Shown here piece by piece: positions 34,130 through 45,700 of a stretch of DNA of 64,000 bases. The DNA comes from Rhizomys pruinosus. Lineage: Eukaryota > Chordata > Mammalia > Rodentia > Spalacidae. Where the stretch lies: contig VZQC01001071.1 of the NCBI GenBank assembly GCA_009823505.1, forward strand, positions 440,271 to 504,270, in the 5' to 3' direction. A program made the position numbers and the translations under genes. Below the pieces are notes generated by a model that was not told the DNA's origin, ran no database searches, and saw only the letters and a list, made by a program, of their open reading frames with translations. The first letter of the stretch is position 1. Each line of letters starts with the position of its first letter.

Positions 34130-34583
34130 CAAGTTGACAAGGGGTGCACTTGTGATGTTTAATCCTGGGCGTCAACTTGTCTGGACTAAGGAAAAAATAA
34201 GAGAAAAGGATCTTCGGATTGGACCACCTCAACCCGGATGGCCCACCCCAAATGTGGGCGTTACCTTCTGCCGGCAGGCAGTATAAAGGGTCACGGCAGA
34301 GGGAGCTGGTCCCTTTTATCCTGCGGCTTGCCTCTCTCTCACTGGTGAGTTTGTCTTGCTGCTGTGATCAACCCTTCGGATCCCAGCGTGTACTGAGACG
34401 GCAGATCTCCTGGAATCCACCGGGCCTTCAGCACCAGATTGGGACTACTGAGACATCCAGCCTTGTGGACTGAGCAGTTCCCTGGATTCTCAGCCTCTCC
34501 AATTCCGCACGGCTACTGTTGGGCTACTTGAGCTCTGTCACGTGAGCAAATCAATAAATTGTATATAGCTAAAAAAAAAAAAC
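34130..34583 (+). mobile_element. CpG-rich, TATA-containing, polyadenylated interspersed element
   Basis: Starts near GTCAAGTTGACAAGG, with TGTTTAATCCTGGGCGTC following. Has a TATA-type box (CAGTATAAAGGG, about 34281-34291) in the middle and AATCAATAAATTG plus an A-tract (34572-34583) at the end. About 14 CpGs remain in 450 bases, unlike flanking DNA. The text resembles a dispersed repeat with GACTACTGAGACATCCAGC and CTTGTGGACTGAGCAG, but I cannot name the class. The two 68- and 84-residue frames have no known domain. Confidence 0.5.
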
Positions 34584-34958
34584 TAACTTGGAAACAAGAC
34601 TGACAGATCCTTTGTCACACCAAATATTCATGACTGAAGAGCAGAACTATATCTTCTTTCCAAACTGCTGGTTGACAAAATGCAACATGTTTGCAATTTT
34701 CAGCCTTTTAATTTATTCTTTTAAAATTATAGAAAAATCACATATGTAGTTTCCTCTTTATGAGTTCTTACAAATACTGATATTTTCTATTCATAAAGGA
34801 ATGAAAAATCTTTTCTCTTGCCTTAATTGTATCACAGCAAAATCTTAGACATCAAACCCGGGTAGGGATAGGTAGATTTCAGTGAATCTAAGTTTATGTA
34901 GCACAACATAATACAACATTCCTGGTATTATATCAGACTCAAAAATGCCAAATACTTC

Positions 34959-35095
34959 CGGGTGCAGTGGCACACACCTTTAATCCCAGCACTCAGGAGG
35001 CAGAGGCAGGCGGATCTCCATTTAAGACCAGCCTGTTGGGCATACTGAGTTCTAGGCCAGTTGGGGCTAAAGGGAGACTCTGTCAAGAGGACAAA
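34959..35095 (+). mobile_element. B1 SINE
   Basis: TTCCGGGTGCAGTGGCAC, CCTTTAATCCCAGCACTCAGG, AGGCAGAGGCAGGCGGATC and CTCTGTCAAGAGGAC; short A-poor end. Confidence 0.9.
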
Positions 35096-35305
35096 ATGAA
35101 AATGCTAAATACATTGCTGAGTCCTCACTAGTATGAATTAACTACTAAATGATAAAAATCTTCATTAATATCGTGAAATGACAACATCTAGAAATATTTG
35201 AATTCTTCATTTTAAAGTGCTAAAACTGGAATACAGTATTTTTCCTTTAAAATTGTCAAAATAATTTTATGTGCAAGAAAGATTGCAAATTTTAGTTGTA
35301 TAGAA

Positions 35306-35432
35306 ATCATTGTAACTAAGTCACCAAGAACATGTATATAAGAGTACCTGCTTAGAAAATTTAATTAACTTCCTCATAATCATATCTATGAAAGGCAAAT
35401 GGATACAAATATCTTAGAGTGGCACTTTCAAA
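35306..35432 (+). repeat. Unidentified repeat, copy 1
   Basis: ATCATTGTAACTAAGTCA, GAGTACCTGCTTAGAA, GGATACAAAT and the following bases match 37625-37750 with scattered changes. The next part of the unit is missing here. Confidence 0.6.
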
Positions 35433-35650
35433 AGGTGATTTGTAAATATTAGCTATTATAATTTAATTAAGGGTTTCTAAATATGTATATCTCAGTGACA
35501 GCATTAACTAACTGCCTAGGAAAACTCAGCAAGTGAATTTGAGGCATGCAGTTTTTCATTTGAATTAGAATAACTTACACAGTGATAAAACTAAGGAAGA
35601 TGCTGGTGATAAGATTTATTTTGTTGAAAAAATACTGTATATTCTTGTTT

Positions 35651-36100
35651 CCTTAAAAATACTTTTCTGGGGGCTGGAGAGATGGCTTAGTGGTTGAGAA
35701 CACTGATTGCTCTTGCAGAGGACCCAGGTTCGTTTCCCAGCACCCACATGGTGGCCAAGAACCGTCTTTAAGCCAGGTGTGGTGACACATTCCTTTAATC
35801 CTAGTGCTTGGGATGCAGAGACAGGTGAATCTCTGTGAGTTCAAGGCCAGCCTGAGGTCCAGGCCAGCTGGAGCTATAGGGAGACCCTGTCTCAAAAAGA
35901 CGAAAATAATACTTTTTTGTTGTTTCTTGAGAGAGGGTCTCCCTGTGTAGCCCCAGTTGGCCTGGAACTCCCTATGTAGACCATTCCAGGCTAGTCCTGG
36001 TATTACAGAGATCTGTCTGCCTCAGAGATCTACCTTCCTCTGCCTCTGGAGAGCTGATATTAAAGGTGTGCACCACCACACCCAGTTCTCCTTAAAAATA
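35651..36100. mobile_element. B2-head/B1 composite followed by an inverted B1
   Basis: 35670-35771 is a B2 head plus the start of its body (to AAGAACCGTCTTTA). It runs straight into a plus-strand B1 (35772-35912, AGCCAGGTGTGGTGAC...CTGTCTCAAAAAGAC). An antisense B1 (35915-36087) follows almost at once. CCTTAAAAATA occurs at 35651-35661 and 36090-36100, compatible with one TSD for the whole block. The two B1s form a foldback with almost no loop. Confidence 0.8.
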
Positions 36101-37620
36101 TTTCACATTCAACAATAATAAAGTCTCTTAAGCCCATATTAGAACCACTCATAATTGATGTCTTCCTTACCTTTTATCTGTATGTGCTAGCCTCTATCCA
36201 TTGGCACAAGAAAGTTTCAGACATTCATGAGACATCATCAAGTTTCTTTAGTCTTCTCTCCTACCTGCTCATTTAGGCAGTCTCCTACTAAATAAGCAGA
36301 CTTTCTCATCAGCAGTCCTTGCCGAGTATCTCTTTTCAGGAATCTTTTCTTATATGGGAATATTGGAGCAATGAAAAAACCATCCTTTCTTCAGTAAGCT
36401 CAAACTGATATAACTAAGATAAATTGTATAAGATATCAACATGCATATATGTGCATGATACACGTGTATATGTGTGTACAACACGTATCCATAAGTGTAC
36501 TATATGTGCAATTTGTATAGAAACTTGTATAGTATAAACATATTAAATATATGGGTACTTCATATATATAAAGTAGAACTCTGTAGCAGCATGAGCACAG
36601 AAAACCGAAGAGGCTCAAGACTCTCATCCTTAGAAAGGACTGGTGGCAAGCTTAGCTGCTGTTGGCATCTGTGAACTTGGACTGCAGAGCTAGAGTGGTG
36701 ATAAGAATTTCCTTGGTCCTGAACTGCAAACCATATGGCTTATCCTAAACACAGGCTTTCCTGTGGGGAGTCTGAATTATTGGCACATGCCAGGCAGATA
36801 AATGGCCAGAGGTGCAGGCCCAGTAAAAATTCTGGGCTATAGGCCTCTAGTGAGTTTCCCTGGTACATAATACCTCACAGGTGCTATTACCACCTACTGC
36901 TGTAGGAATTAGGCCCTTCCTCTGGGACTCACTCTGCTGGGCGGAACTTTTGGAAACTTGCTTCAGGCTCTAATGGACTTGAGCCCACATGCATTTTCTT
37001 TGCATCTTTTCACAGTAATCAATTATAGCCGAGGACCCCAGATCACAGAGTCTCAGAATGGCCAAAGGGAACCCTAGACATACTCTCCTAAAAAGAAGTT
37101 GAGAATCTATGAGAGTTCTGAAAGAGATCAACTCTGTTTAATTGGAATGAGATCAGAAAGGGGTTCTTGAAAAAATGGTTTGTAAACAAGACCTTGATGA
37201 AACTGAAATGATCATCTGTCAGGAAAAAGTGATTGCAAATTACAAGTTCAAGATATCAAAAGATAGAAACACATTATAAGGAAAGAGGAACACAAAAGAG
37301 TTGTGAAGGGTCTTTTTACATGGCATTTTAAGAAATACAATGCATTTCTTTTTAGTCTAGTCATACAGGTGTCTTTTGAGTGGAAAATGAGGAATATAAT
37401 CAGCATCCAGGGCCTTCCCTGGAGCCTTAGCTCTGGCTCAGCAAATATGGATGAAAGTGAACATGATTATTTATGCCATTTGGGATTGCACGTTGTAAAC
37501 ATAACATTACTGTTAGGAGTATGAAAAGTCTAAGCATGGTATATAATAAATGCTGAATCATGGGTAAGAAAATAATAACTTGTAAATTTTTCTTCCATAA
37601 CTTCTTGTAATGTTCAGTTA
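36101..37620. other. Mostly unique, possible ancient LTR/repeat remnant
   Basis: 36620-37080 is G/C-richer and has the feel of a decayed repeat (CAGTAATCAATTATAGCCG), but I cannot assign it. No exon recognised. Confidence 0.3.
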
Positions 37621-37624
37621 CATA

Positions 37625-37860
37625 GAAATCATTGTAACTAAGTCATTAAGATCATAGATATGAGTACCTGCTTAGAAGTTAGTTAACTTCGTTTACAATC
37701 TTATCTATAAAAAAGAAAGTGGATACAAATAATAACTTGGGGTATCACTTTCAACATTTGGGAATCTTAAAGAGAAATCTGGAAATGTGGAGTGGTAAAA
37801 ATTTCCAGAAGGGAAACAGAAATACGGATTTGATCAAAGTCAACACCTGGTCATTCCAAC
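37625..37860 (+). repeat. Unidentified repeat, copy 2
   Basis: First half matches 35306-35432. Second half (GGGAATCTTAAAGAGAAATC, TTTCCAGAAGGGAAACAG) matches the reverse complement of 39075-39185. The frame reads LEMWSGKNFQKGN here and LEMQSGKDFQKGN in the inverted copy, so a protein-like text is shared, but start and stop differ. Could be a retroposed exon or an uncharacterised repeat. Confidence 0.6.
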
Positions 37861-37944
37861 ATTTGTCTGTTACTAGTTCATATTTTAGTTTGTTTTACCC
37901 AATATAAGGTAGTTAAACTAATTTTCTTTCCTAATTTGTATTTA

Positions 37945-38193
37945 TTTCTCTTTTTTAAATTTATTTTTATTTATTTATTTTCGTATGTGTATGAATGTAC
38001 AGTCTGCATGCAGGTTTGTGCACCCGTGTCATACAGCGCCGTGGTCAGAAGAGGGTCAGATTCCTCTGGAACTGGAGTTAAAGAAGGTTCTCAGCTGCCA
38101 TGTGGGTGCTGAGGATTGAACCCAGGTCCTCTGCAAGAGCAGCCAGAGCTCTTAACCTCTAGGCTATCTCTCCAGCCCTTCTTTCTCTTTTTT
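37945..38193 (-). mobile_element. B2-like SINE with 12 bp TSD
   Basis: SINE about 37957-38178. TTTCTCTTTTTT at both 37945-37956 and 38182-38193. Body diverged from the young group by small deletions (GCCGTGGTCAGAAG). Confidence 0.85.
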
Positions 38194-38315
38194 ATAGGGT
38201 CTCATTATATATCTCAGGTCTCATTTATATATCTCAGGCTGGCCTTGAACTCTAGATCCTCTCTGTTCAGCCTTCTGAGTACTGGGATTACAGCCTTGTA
38301 CCTCCACAACTTCTG
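38194..38315 (-). mobile_element. B1/proto-B1 SINE with a short internal duplication
   Basis: TCAGGCTGGCCTTGAACTC and CTGAGTACTGGGATTACAG mark an antisense B1-like monomer. TCTCATTATATATCTCAGG is followed immediately by TCTCATTTATATATCTCAGG, a tandem duplication of about 20 bases. Confidence 0.75.
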
Positions 38316-39074
38316 TGTTATTTTTCCTTATTTTAGTAGGAAAGCATGCTTTGGAAACATTAAACTTGATCCAAGAACTAGACAGAATTTATATAGATTT
38401 GAAACAGTGTACAAGGAATTGTCAGAAAATCTTAAGTGTTGACAAAGCAACCTTCATTTTTCTGCCACTCATTTTTAAGCTCTTTTAATACATTATTAGT
38501 TCTTATTGCTTTTTATCACATGTGACTCACAAGTTCTCAAGGACAAAAAATTACCAAATTCTGTATTTATTTGACCGTTTCTATTATAAGGTATCATTAT
38601 ATTCAACTAGCACATTATGTATTTCACAAGAACAGCCTCTCAAAAGCAAATTGTCATGAAGAAAGAAAGCCTTTACTTCTAATTCAAGTTCACAGAATTC
38701 TTCTATTGAATAAAAGTGTTTGCTTTTTGGCTTGTGCAGAAAGCAGCTCATAAAACCTAATTTCTTTATAAAAAGAAATTCAAAAGTGACTACCTTAACA
38801 AAATGATATTTCAGTTGGTTTCCATAATTTCTTAGTATATTCCCTAGACTTCATTGACTTGACAAGTTTCATCTGAATTGTTTTCCATGTAGAAATATCT
38901 TCTAGAAGATTAGTGTAAAGGTGTTATAAAATAGCATTCATAAAGATTTCTCTTCTATAAATAATCTGACACATTCTTCAACAAAAAAAAAATCTATAAC
39001 ATAGTCAAAACAGTTTATTCACCAAATACTTTTGAAGATGTATGATGCACAAGGTGTTCAAGTGGATCACAACT

Positions 39075-39300
39075 TACTTAAAGAGGTATTGTCTTTGATA
39101 AAATCCATATCCCCGTTTCCCTTCTGGAAATCTTTACCACTCTGCATTTCCAGATTATCCTTTAAGATTCCCAAATATTTCCTACCAAAGTCAAAGTGAA
39201 TCTGTGCCCATGTGTAAAATGTTCTAGGAGTCCCATCAGGTAACCTGAGCCAAGCATTTGCATTTCTGAACAGGTGTTTAATGTTTTGATTTATTGAGAG
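39075..39300 (-). repeat. Unidentified repeat, copy 3 (inverted)
   Basis: Reverse complement of the second half of copy 2, extending further 5'. The minus-strand frame 39067-39312 (81 codons) contains FYTWAQIHFDFGRKYLGIL. No family recognised. Protein-like composition, but the presence of a diverged frame-different copy 1.2 kb away argues for repeat or duplicated pseudogene fragment. Confidence 0.5.
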
Positions 39301-39544
39301 ATCCATCTCCATTTACTGATACATGGGACCTATAAATCAGCCATACCATCAGGCAGCATATCTTTAGAGGGTAAGCTGCATAAGTTTATGAAGTAAATCA
39401 GGATATAATATTAAGAAATAAGTTGAACTAATTGGAGAAACTTCATAGATCCTCAGTCAGGGTTCATCTTGAGACCAAACCTGAGTAAATGCATATAAAT
39501 TCAGTTGCGTTAGGGAAGGTGATGAAAAAGATTAAGAAACTCAT

Positions 39545-40225
39545 TTATCTTCCTTTTTATAATACTTTTATTGACGAATTGTGTATTTCATTCATTATCT
39601 TTCAGTCCAATTTGGACACATTCCCCTCTCCTTGCCCCCATCCCACCCCTGTTCATGCCTTCTGCCATACATATCTTGCATCTTTCTCTTGGTCTTTCCA
39701 AAGTTTTTCCCTGCAGAGGCTTGTTGTTTTCAGCAGAGTTTAACTGTATCATTCAGTTATTTAACTCAGTCTTTATGTTGTTGTTTTTCCCTCCCATTTG
39801 TTCCAATGGATGCCTATATAATCATCACACATGCATCAAAATTATGACCTCTGAGAATAAACTGTATGTTAATTCTAAAATATGTTTAGGAATTCACATT
39901 TTCCCCCTTTAATTTTATATTACTCTAATATATGAATACATGCCTTCCACCCATATACAGTGGTAGGTTGTTTCTAGAGCCCGTGAAGAGATTTACATTA
40001 TAACAACATAGTTGCTTTCAGATAAAAATAAACATAACAATAATGTTGTTCAGCTTACCTTTCAACTGGGGATTTGGTGTTAGCATCCACAAATGAGGGA
40101 AACCATTCCCCAGTTGTTTTTCTGGGACTGTGTTACTTCCTGTGGCATAATGGCTTCAAGTTCCATCCATTTACCTGCAAAGTTCATGATGTCATCTTTC
40201 TTTACTGCTGAGTAGTACTCCATAT
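39545..40225 (-). mobile_element. L1 3' UTR with start of ORF2 tail
   Basis: TTTATTGACGAATTGTGTATTTC tail, CCTTGCCCCCATCCCACCCC, GCAGAGGCTTGTTGTTTTC, AGGAATTCACATTTTCCC, TTTGGTGTTAGCATCCACAAATG, and CCATTTACCTGCAAAGTTCATG, ending at GTAGTACTCCAT. This is the most complete 3' UTR copy and lines up the other L1 pieces. 5'-truncated. Confidence 0.85.
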
Positions 40226-40286
40226 TACAAAGAGAAGCTATTTCAGGAAAGAGAGAAGCGAAGCGGCAAGGGAAATAAGAAATTGA

Positions 40287-40540
40287 AGAGTGACTGAAGA
40301 GATGGCTCAGCAGTTAAAAGCACTAACTGCTCTTTCAAGAGAACTCGGGTTCGATTCCTAGCACCCACATAGTGACTAACAACAATTTGTGACTCCAGTT
40401 TCAGGGGAATCCAACACCCTCTTCTAAACTCCTCCTACTCAGGTGGGGTTTAGAACTCACAAAATTGGTGCACTTACACATATGCAGGCCATAAACTCAT
40501 ACACATAAAATAAAAACAATAAAATATTTTTAAAAGAAGC
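40287..40540 (+). mobile_element. B2/B3 SINE
   Basis: GACTGAAGAGATGGCTCAGC head, GGGTTCGATTCC B box, CACATAAAATAAAAACAATAAA end. Confidence 0.88.
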
Positions 40541-40570
40541 TTTCTTGCTCCTGTGAGGGATTCATGCTAA

Positions 40571-40972
40571 TTAGTTTTGTCAGCTTAACACAAACTAGAG
40601 TCATCAGGGAAAAGGGAACCTTAACTGAAGAATTTTCTTTATTGGGATGTCCCGTGGCCACATCTGTGAAGCATTTCCTTAATTGCTTACATAGATGTAG
40701 GAGGACCTAGTCCAGTGTAGATAGTGTTATCCCTGAATATCTGGGCCTTGGTTGTATAAGAGAAATAGCTGAGCAAGCCAGGGGAAACTAGTAAGCATTG
40801 CTCCTCCATGGTCCGTGCTTCAGTTCCTGCCTTCAGGTTCCTACCTTGAGTCCCTCCCTTGGCTGCCTTTAAAGTTGGACTGTGGAGTATAAGTATAAAC
40901 CAAATAAATTCTTTCCTGCCCAAGTTGGTTTTGATCATGTTTATCACAGCATCAAGAAGCAACTAGAACAGG
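40571..40972 (+). mobile_element. Rodent URR1-like DNA-transposon repeat
   Basis: TTAGTTTTGTCAGCTTAACAC, CTAGAGTCATCAGGGAAAAG, GTCCAGTGTAGATAGTGTTATCC, and a TAAACCAAATAAATTCTTTCC..ATCACAGCATCAAGAAGC end: a widespread rodent repeat as I remember it, assigned to hAT-Charlie-type with caution. Confidence 0.5.
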
Positions 40973-41526
40973 ACTCTGATATAAAATGCAGCTATGTTTG
41001 TCTCTCTCAAGGAACAAGGCTTTCATTCTTGACTGCTTGCCACTCACTGGCTCAAGGTCTTTCAGAGACAGAAAATATTTTAGGCATCTTGATTCTCTTC
41101 TCTTGCAGTTCAATCCTAAAAGCCCCAGGGGCATTTTCCAAAAGAGAATTGCAGTAGCAAAACTTTAGGGGGCAAAGTACCCAGAAAGTTAGAGATGCAT
41201 ATGCTAATGTATAAAGGGACTAAGATTTCTGAAAATATCTGCTATGGTCCATCCTCTATACTTACTTGATCCTTATGCACTCTTTAGTTCTGTTATTTCT
41301 CTTGTACATGATAACTGGTAACAATTTCCAAAGAAAAACTAAAAAAAAATTCATGGATTAGTAGAAGGAGCATTTATAATTGCAGATAGGAAGCCTAAAC
41401 TAATTCATTGCCTTTGAACACTTCTTCCAAAATCTTTTACTTGGTCAAGTGTCTAACTTCCTGTCCCCATGACTTTGCCCTTAACAGTTGCAAAACTAAC
41501 TCAAATGAGATTAATCCTGGGTATGA

Positions 41527-41664
41527 GCTAGGTGTGGTGGCACATGCCTTTAATCCCAGTGCTCGAGAGGCAGAGGCTCTGTGAGTCCAAGGCCAGCCTG
41601 GAGTTCCAGGGCACCTGGAGCTACAGGTAGACCTTGTCTCAAAAAGACCAAAAAAAAAAAAAAA
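41527..41664 (+). mobile_element. B1 SINE with imperfect TSD
   Basis: GAGCTAGGTGTGGTGGCAC to CTTGTCTCAAAAAGACC and A15. TCCTGGGTATGA before and TCTTGGGTATGA after. Confidence 0.9.
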
Positions 41665-41727
41665 TCTTGGGTATGAAAAATGTGGTAGCAATAACATCAC
41701 TCCTCATCATGAGAAAAAACCATGAAG

Positions 41728-41890
41728 CCAGGTCCTCTGCAAGAGCAGCCAGTGCTTTTAACTGCTGAGCCATCTCTCCAGCCACTCCCTCCTCCTTAAT
41801 TCTTGAGAACTTCATACATGGATACAATGAAACATAATCATAACCACCCTCCATTTCCCCTTCCAACTTGCCCCCCCAACTTCATAGAGT
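41728..41890 (-). mobile_element. B2 head fragment joined to an Lx-type L1 3' end
   Basis: 41728-41784 is an antisense B2 head (GGTCCTCTGCAAGAGCAGCC..CATCTCTCCAGCC). 41785-41890 has TTCTTGAGAACTTCATACATG and CCATTTCCCCTTCCAAC, an L1 3' end similar to 30100. Confidence 0.6.
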
Positions 41891-42257
41891 ATCACAGACA
41901 AGGAGGTAGAAATGATGGAAGAGACAGTGATGGGGAAGAGTGTAAACTTCTGGGCTCAATATGTCTGTCACACTCTTATTAGTTAAGACAGCAGAGTTGC
42001 CTGTCTCAGCCTTCCTTCTTTATCCTCCCCGTTCTGGCATTACAAGAATGTACCACAAAGCCATACCTATTTTTTCACTAAAGATGTCATTATGATCTAC
42101 AATATCTTGTTTTTATGTCATTGGCTCTATTAGGGCAATAATTATCCTTCTTCATTCAATGTTGCATCTTCAGAATGTAGAAAAAGGTTTGATAAGTAGA
42201 AAAGTTTCCATGCGTATTTGTTGAATGAATAAATAGAGCCTGTCTGTTGTGTTGGCT

Positions 42258-42738
42258 CAGAATATATATAGATATATATATATAATAATATATATATTTA
42301 TATATATATATAATGTTTCTTTAACCTATAATACTGTTCTTATATATAATTTCATATATATATATATGTTCTTATATATATATATGTTCATATATATATA
42401 TGTTCTTATATATATAACATATATATGTTATATATATATTCTTATATATATATGAACATATATATATAAGTTATATATATATATGTTATACTTATATATA
42501 CATATATATATGAATATAAGTATATATATATACTTATATATATATATAAGTATAACATATATATATATGTTATACTTATATATACATATATATATGAATA
42601 TAAGTATATATATATGTATATAGACTTATATATACATATATATATGAACATATATCTATATATATGTTCATATATATATATATGTTCTTATATATATATA
42701 TATGTTCTTAACATATATATATATATATATGTTCTTAA
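42258..42738. repeat. AT palindromic minisatellite block
   Basis: Almost pure TATATA broken by GTTCTTA, GAACATA, GTTATAC and GAATATAAG words that occur in both orientations. A unit starting GTTATACTTATATATACA at about 42485 recurs at about 42571. Long inverted repeats make cruciform formation likely. Tyrosine/isoleucine frames are artefacts. Confidence 0.9.
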
Positions 42739-42744
42739 CATGGA

Positions 42745-45700
42745 ATATTTGTATATAGAGAGCCATTGTCCTTGAACCATGCCTGTCCATGGCCATTATT
42801 ACCAAATACACACAGTTTTCAGATAAGTCCAAAGCTCTGGCATACTATATCATGTTATACCAAGTGGCAATCCCATCTTGAGGAAAGGCCAGCAGTGTCT
42901 TTATCTCTATCAAGCAGCCATTGTCCTGCTAGGGGAGAGGAATATATAGATCTCTGGGTAAGAAAGTTACTATTTGGCCACAGGCAAGGAGAAGCATTCA
43001 AGATCATCAGCCAACCTGACAGCACCTGAGTGTCAGGGACACTGGTCTATAGTTAGGATCTGTAATGGGAATGGTGGAAAATAGCAATTTTACTGTGTAG
43101 GACTCCTTAGACCACTGAGGTTCATTTGAGTATCTCATTAAGTTTCCTTCATCCCAGGAGAGTTTCTCCAGGCTTCTGAGGATGCATAGGATGAAATATA
43201 GCCTTTGTTGTTGCTTTTCATTTAGACGTCATACCTGATGCCATCTTATTCACTCATATATGTTCTAGACTCTTCTTTCCATTTTGCTCTTACTTCTGCA
43301 GCTCTAGCTTACTTGCCTGAGAGACTCAACTACCACCCTTTACCAGGCAATAGGTACTCTATTTGGTCACTTATGGCCACAATAACACAAAGAAAGAGTG
43401 TCTATATTATACCACCGGAGAGACCAACACATCTCTCCTCACTGCCATTGTGCCACAGAGCTTCCTCAGGCTGTCAGTCAGCACCAACTCCCGAAGACCC
43501 AAGGTGTCTGACCTCCTAATGCAGGACAGGATCCTGCCTAACAAAATCTCATAGCAAGGGACTCAAAAAGTCTGGAAGTACTGTGGAGTGCTGGGACTAC
43601 TATACCATAAGTAGCCAGATACTGCCTATGTGATAGTAAAATTATAAAGCCTTTTGAAAGTACATAATCATAACTGTTGCCTTAGAAAAGACAGCCTGGG
43701 AAAGGGGGAGCAAATCTCATAGAATACAGTATTTTTTATGGTAACATACATAAAGGTATTGCTTTGCCTCTTATGGATTTAATTGTTATTTCTAAAACTT
43801 AATGACTCAGAGTAGGAGTTACCTTGGTCATCATCACTGTCACTGATTTACTTGGGTAATTTAACCTTCCCACAGCTATCACTTAAGCTCTGTGGGTTTC
43901 TGAGCTCTGGTTCAAAGAAGGGATTCTCCCAACCTAAGACAACAGTAATGAGTCCCAGTTTTGGAAGCTATGATTGTAATCTGCTGACTTTGAGTTCTTT
44001 ACAGTACAGCACAAGTAAGTGAATGCATTTGTTACCTTTCAAGTTAGCTTTTGTTAGCTTGCTGAGTTATGTTAGAGGCTTCAGAGGCTTTGTTGTGTAT
44101 TCTAGCAAATGATAGATACAGCAGGATGTGAAATCTATTCCCTCCCTTCAGAAACACAATTCTTGAGGTAAGTAAGAATTATCTCTTTTTTTCAGCAGAA
44201 CCATATTTCTTTTTATCAGTCACCCAATAACTAAAAGAATTGGAAGTTCTTTTAATATACTTTATGTGAACTACAATTGGATTGCTAGTGAGAAAAAAAA
44301 AAGCAGTGTCTAAAGCAAGAAAATTTTCCTCATCCTTTTAAAGGATTGCTTTCAACCTCTTCTTTAGCTGTTGTGTCTAAATCCCTGAACAGAATGCCCA
44401 TCAAAAACATTCATCTCCTGCAACATCACAGTAGATAGATACATGTCTTCTTTCGGTGTTTAATCCATTGCATTATATTGCCACTCTGAAGATCCCTTAA
44501 GAAGAAGATGACTCCCAAGGAAGTAAAGGCTCAAAAGAATTTTAGTTAAAAATAGATTTTGTTGTGAAGAAGCACTGTGCTTACTTACAGCACTCAGACA
44601 CATGAATGGGACTGCAGGTTGGTTCCAGAAACAAGTACAATAGGGCATGGGATTACTATTGGCATTTAGTCTTTGTGCTATGAATCTACTTAGCTGAAGA
44701 ACCCCAGCCTAACACCAGGAGTACGGTATGCTCAGACCTCCTGATGTAATTCCCAGCCAAACAGGGACTCTCAAAGACCTCAGAAAGCAGGTCATGCATG
44801 CCAGTCATTGGGAATGCCCAGGGAGAGCAAAAATAAAGCCAATACATTAAATGAGTAAACTTGGCAGAGGCAATTTTGGCATATATAAAATAGGCCACCC
44901 CGAGTTAACTTTAACTTTTCAATATTGCTCTTCTATTTTTATTTCCTAATATTATAGTATAGATTAGTATACTTAGGAGTTTAAGATGGTACAGGTTTTA
45001 TTTATTTTGTTTGTCTTCCAGGGCTTTGCACATGTGAAGCTATATAGCACTGGGCTCTATCCCCAGCCTCATACTATGTCTGTTAAAACTTCATTATGTC
45101 TAATGACCATTCTACAGCCCATAGGGGGAGTCTTGCTCCAGGAGTCTGGATCCTTTCATTCAAAAGATTTATTTTAGGAGATACATGGTAAAAACATTCT
45201 ATGTGGATGAATTTAAGTAACAGCTGCTAGTTACTGGTCCTAGACCTGCACTGCCCAGTACAGTAGCCACAGCCACAGGTGGCAATTTACATTGAAATTA
45301 ATTGCAATTATATAAAAATTTTTAAAAATCAGTTCAGTTTCAGTGAGCTAGTTGATCATGAAGGAGCCGTAGGGAATTAACGACAGCCCTAATTACTGCA
45401 TAGTAGTCCTGTATAATGTGGAAAGTTGTTTTTTCCAGCCTTAATCATAAAGTTAAAGTGGGCCAGTATCTGGTTTCCATTATAACTCTGAAAAGTAAAG
45501 AATAACTTGAATGTTTGTGTTGCCAAGCATAGAAACCATCCCTCATCACTGACCATCTGTCAGATTACTCGGAAAAGAACCAAAAAGGCAGTCTTTCAGG
45601 TTTTGTTTCCTTTTCCAACAGAAAGGATTTGTTTTAAATGAGATTTGTTTCCCCCAATTCATTTTTAATTTTTTTTGAAATTATTCATGTAGTTCACCGT

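Noticed and set aside
39067..39312. 81-codon minus-strand frame with protein-like composition
   Set aside because: A diverged inverted copy 1.2 kb away has a different frame, so a repeat or pseudogene is more likely than a gene.
42249..42651. Long Tyr/Ile-rich membrane-like frames on both strands
   Set aside because: Translation of a TA palindromic repeat.
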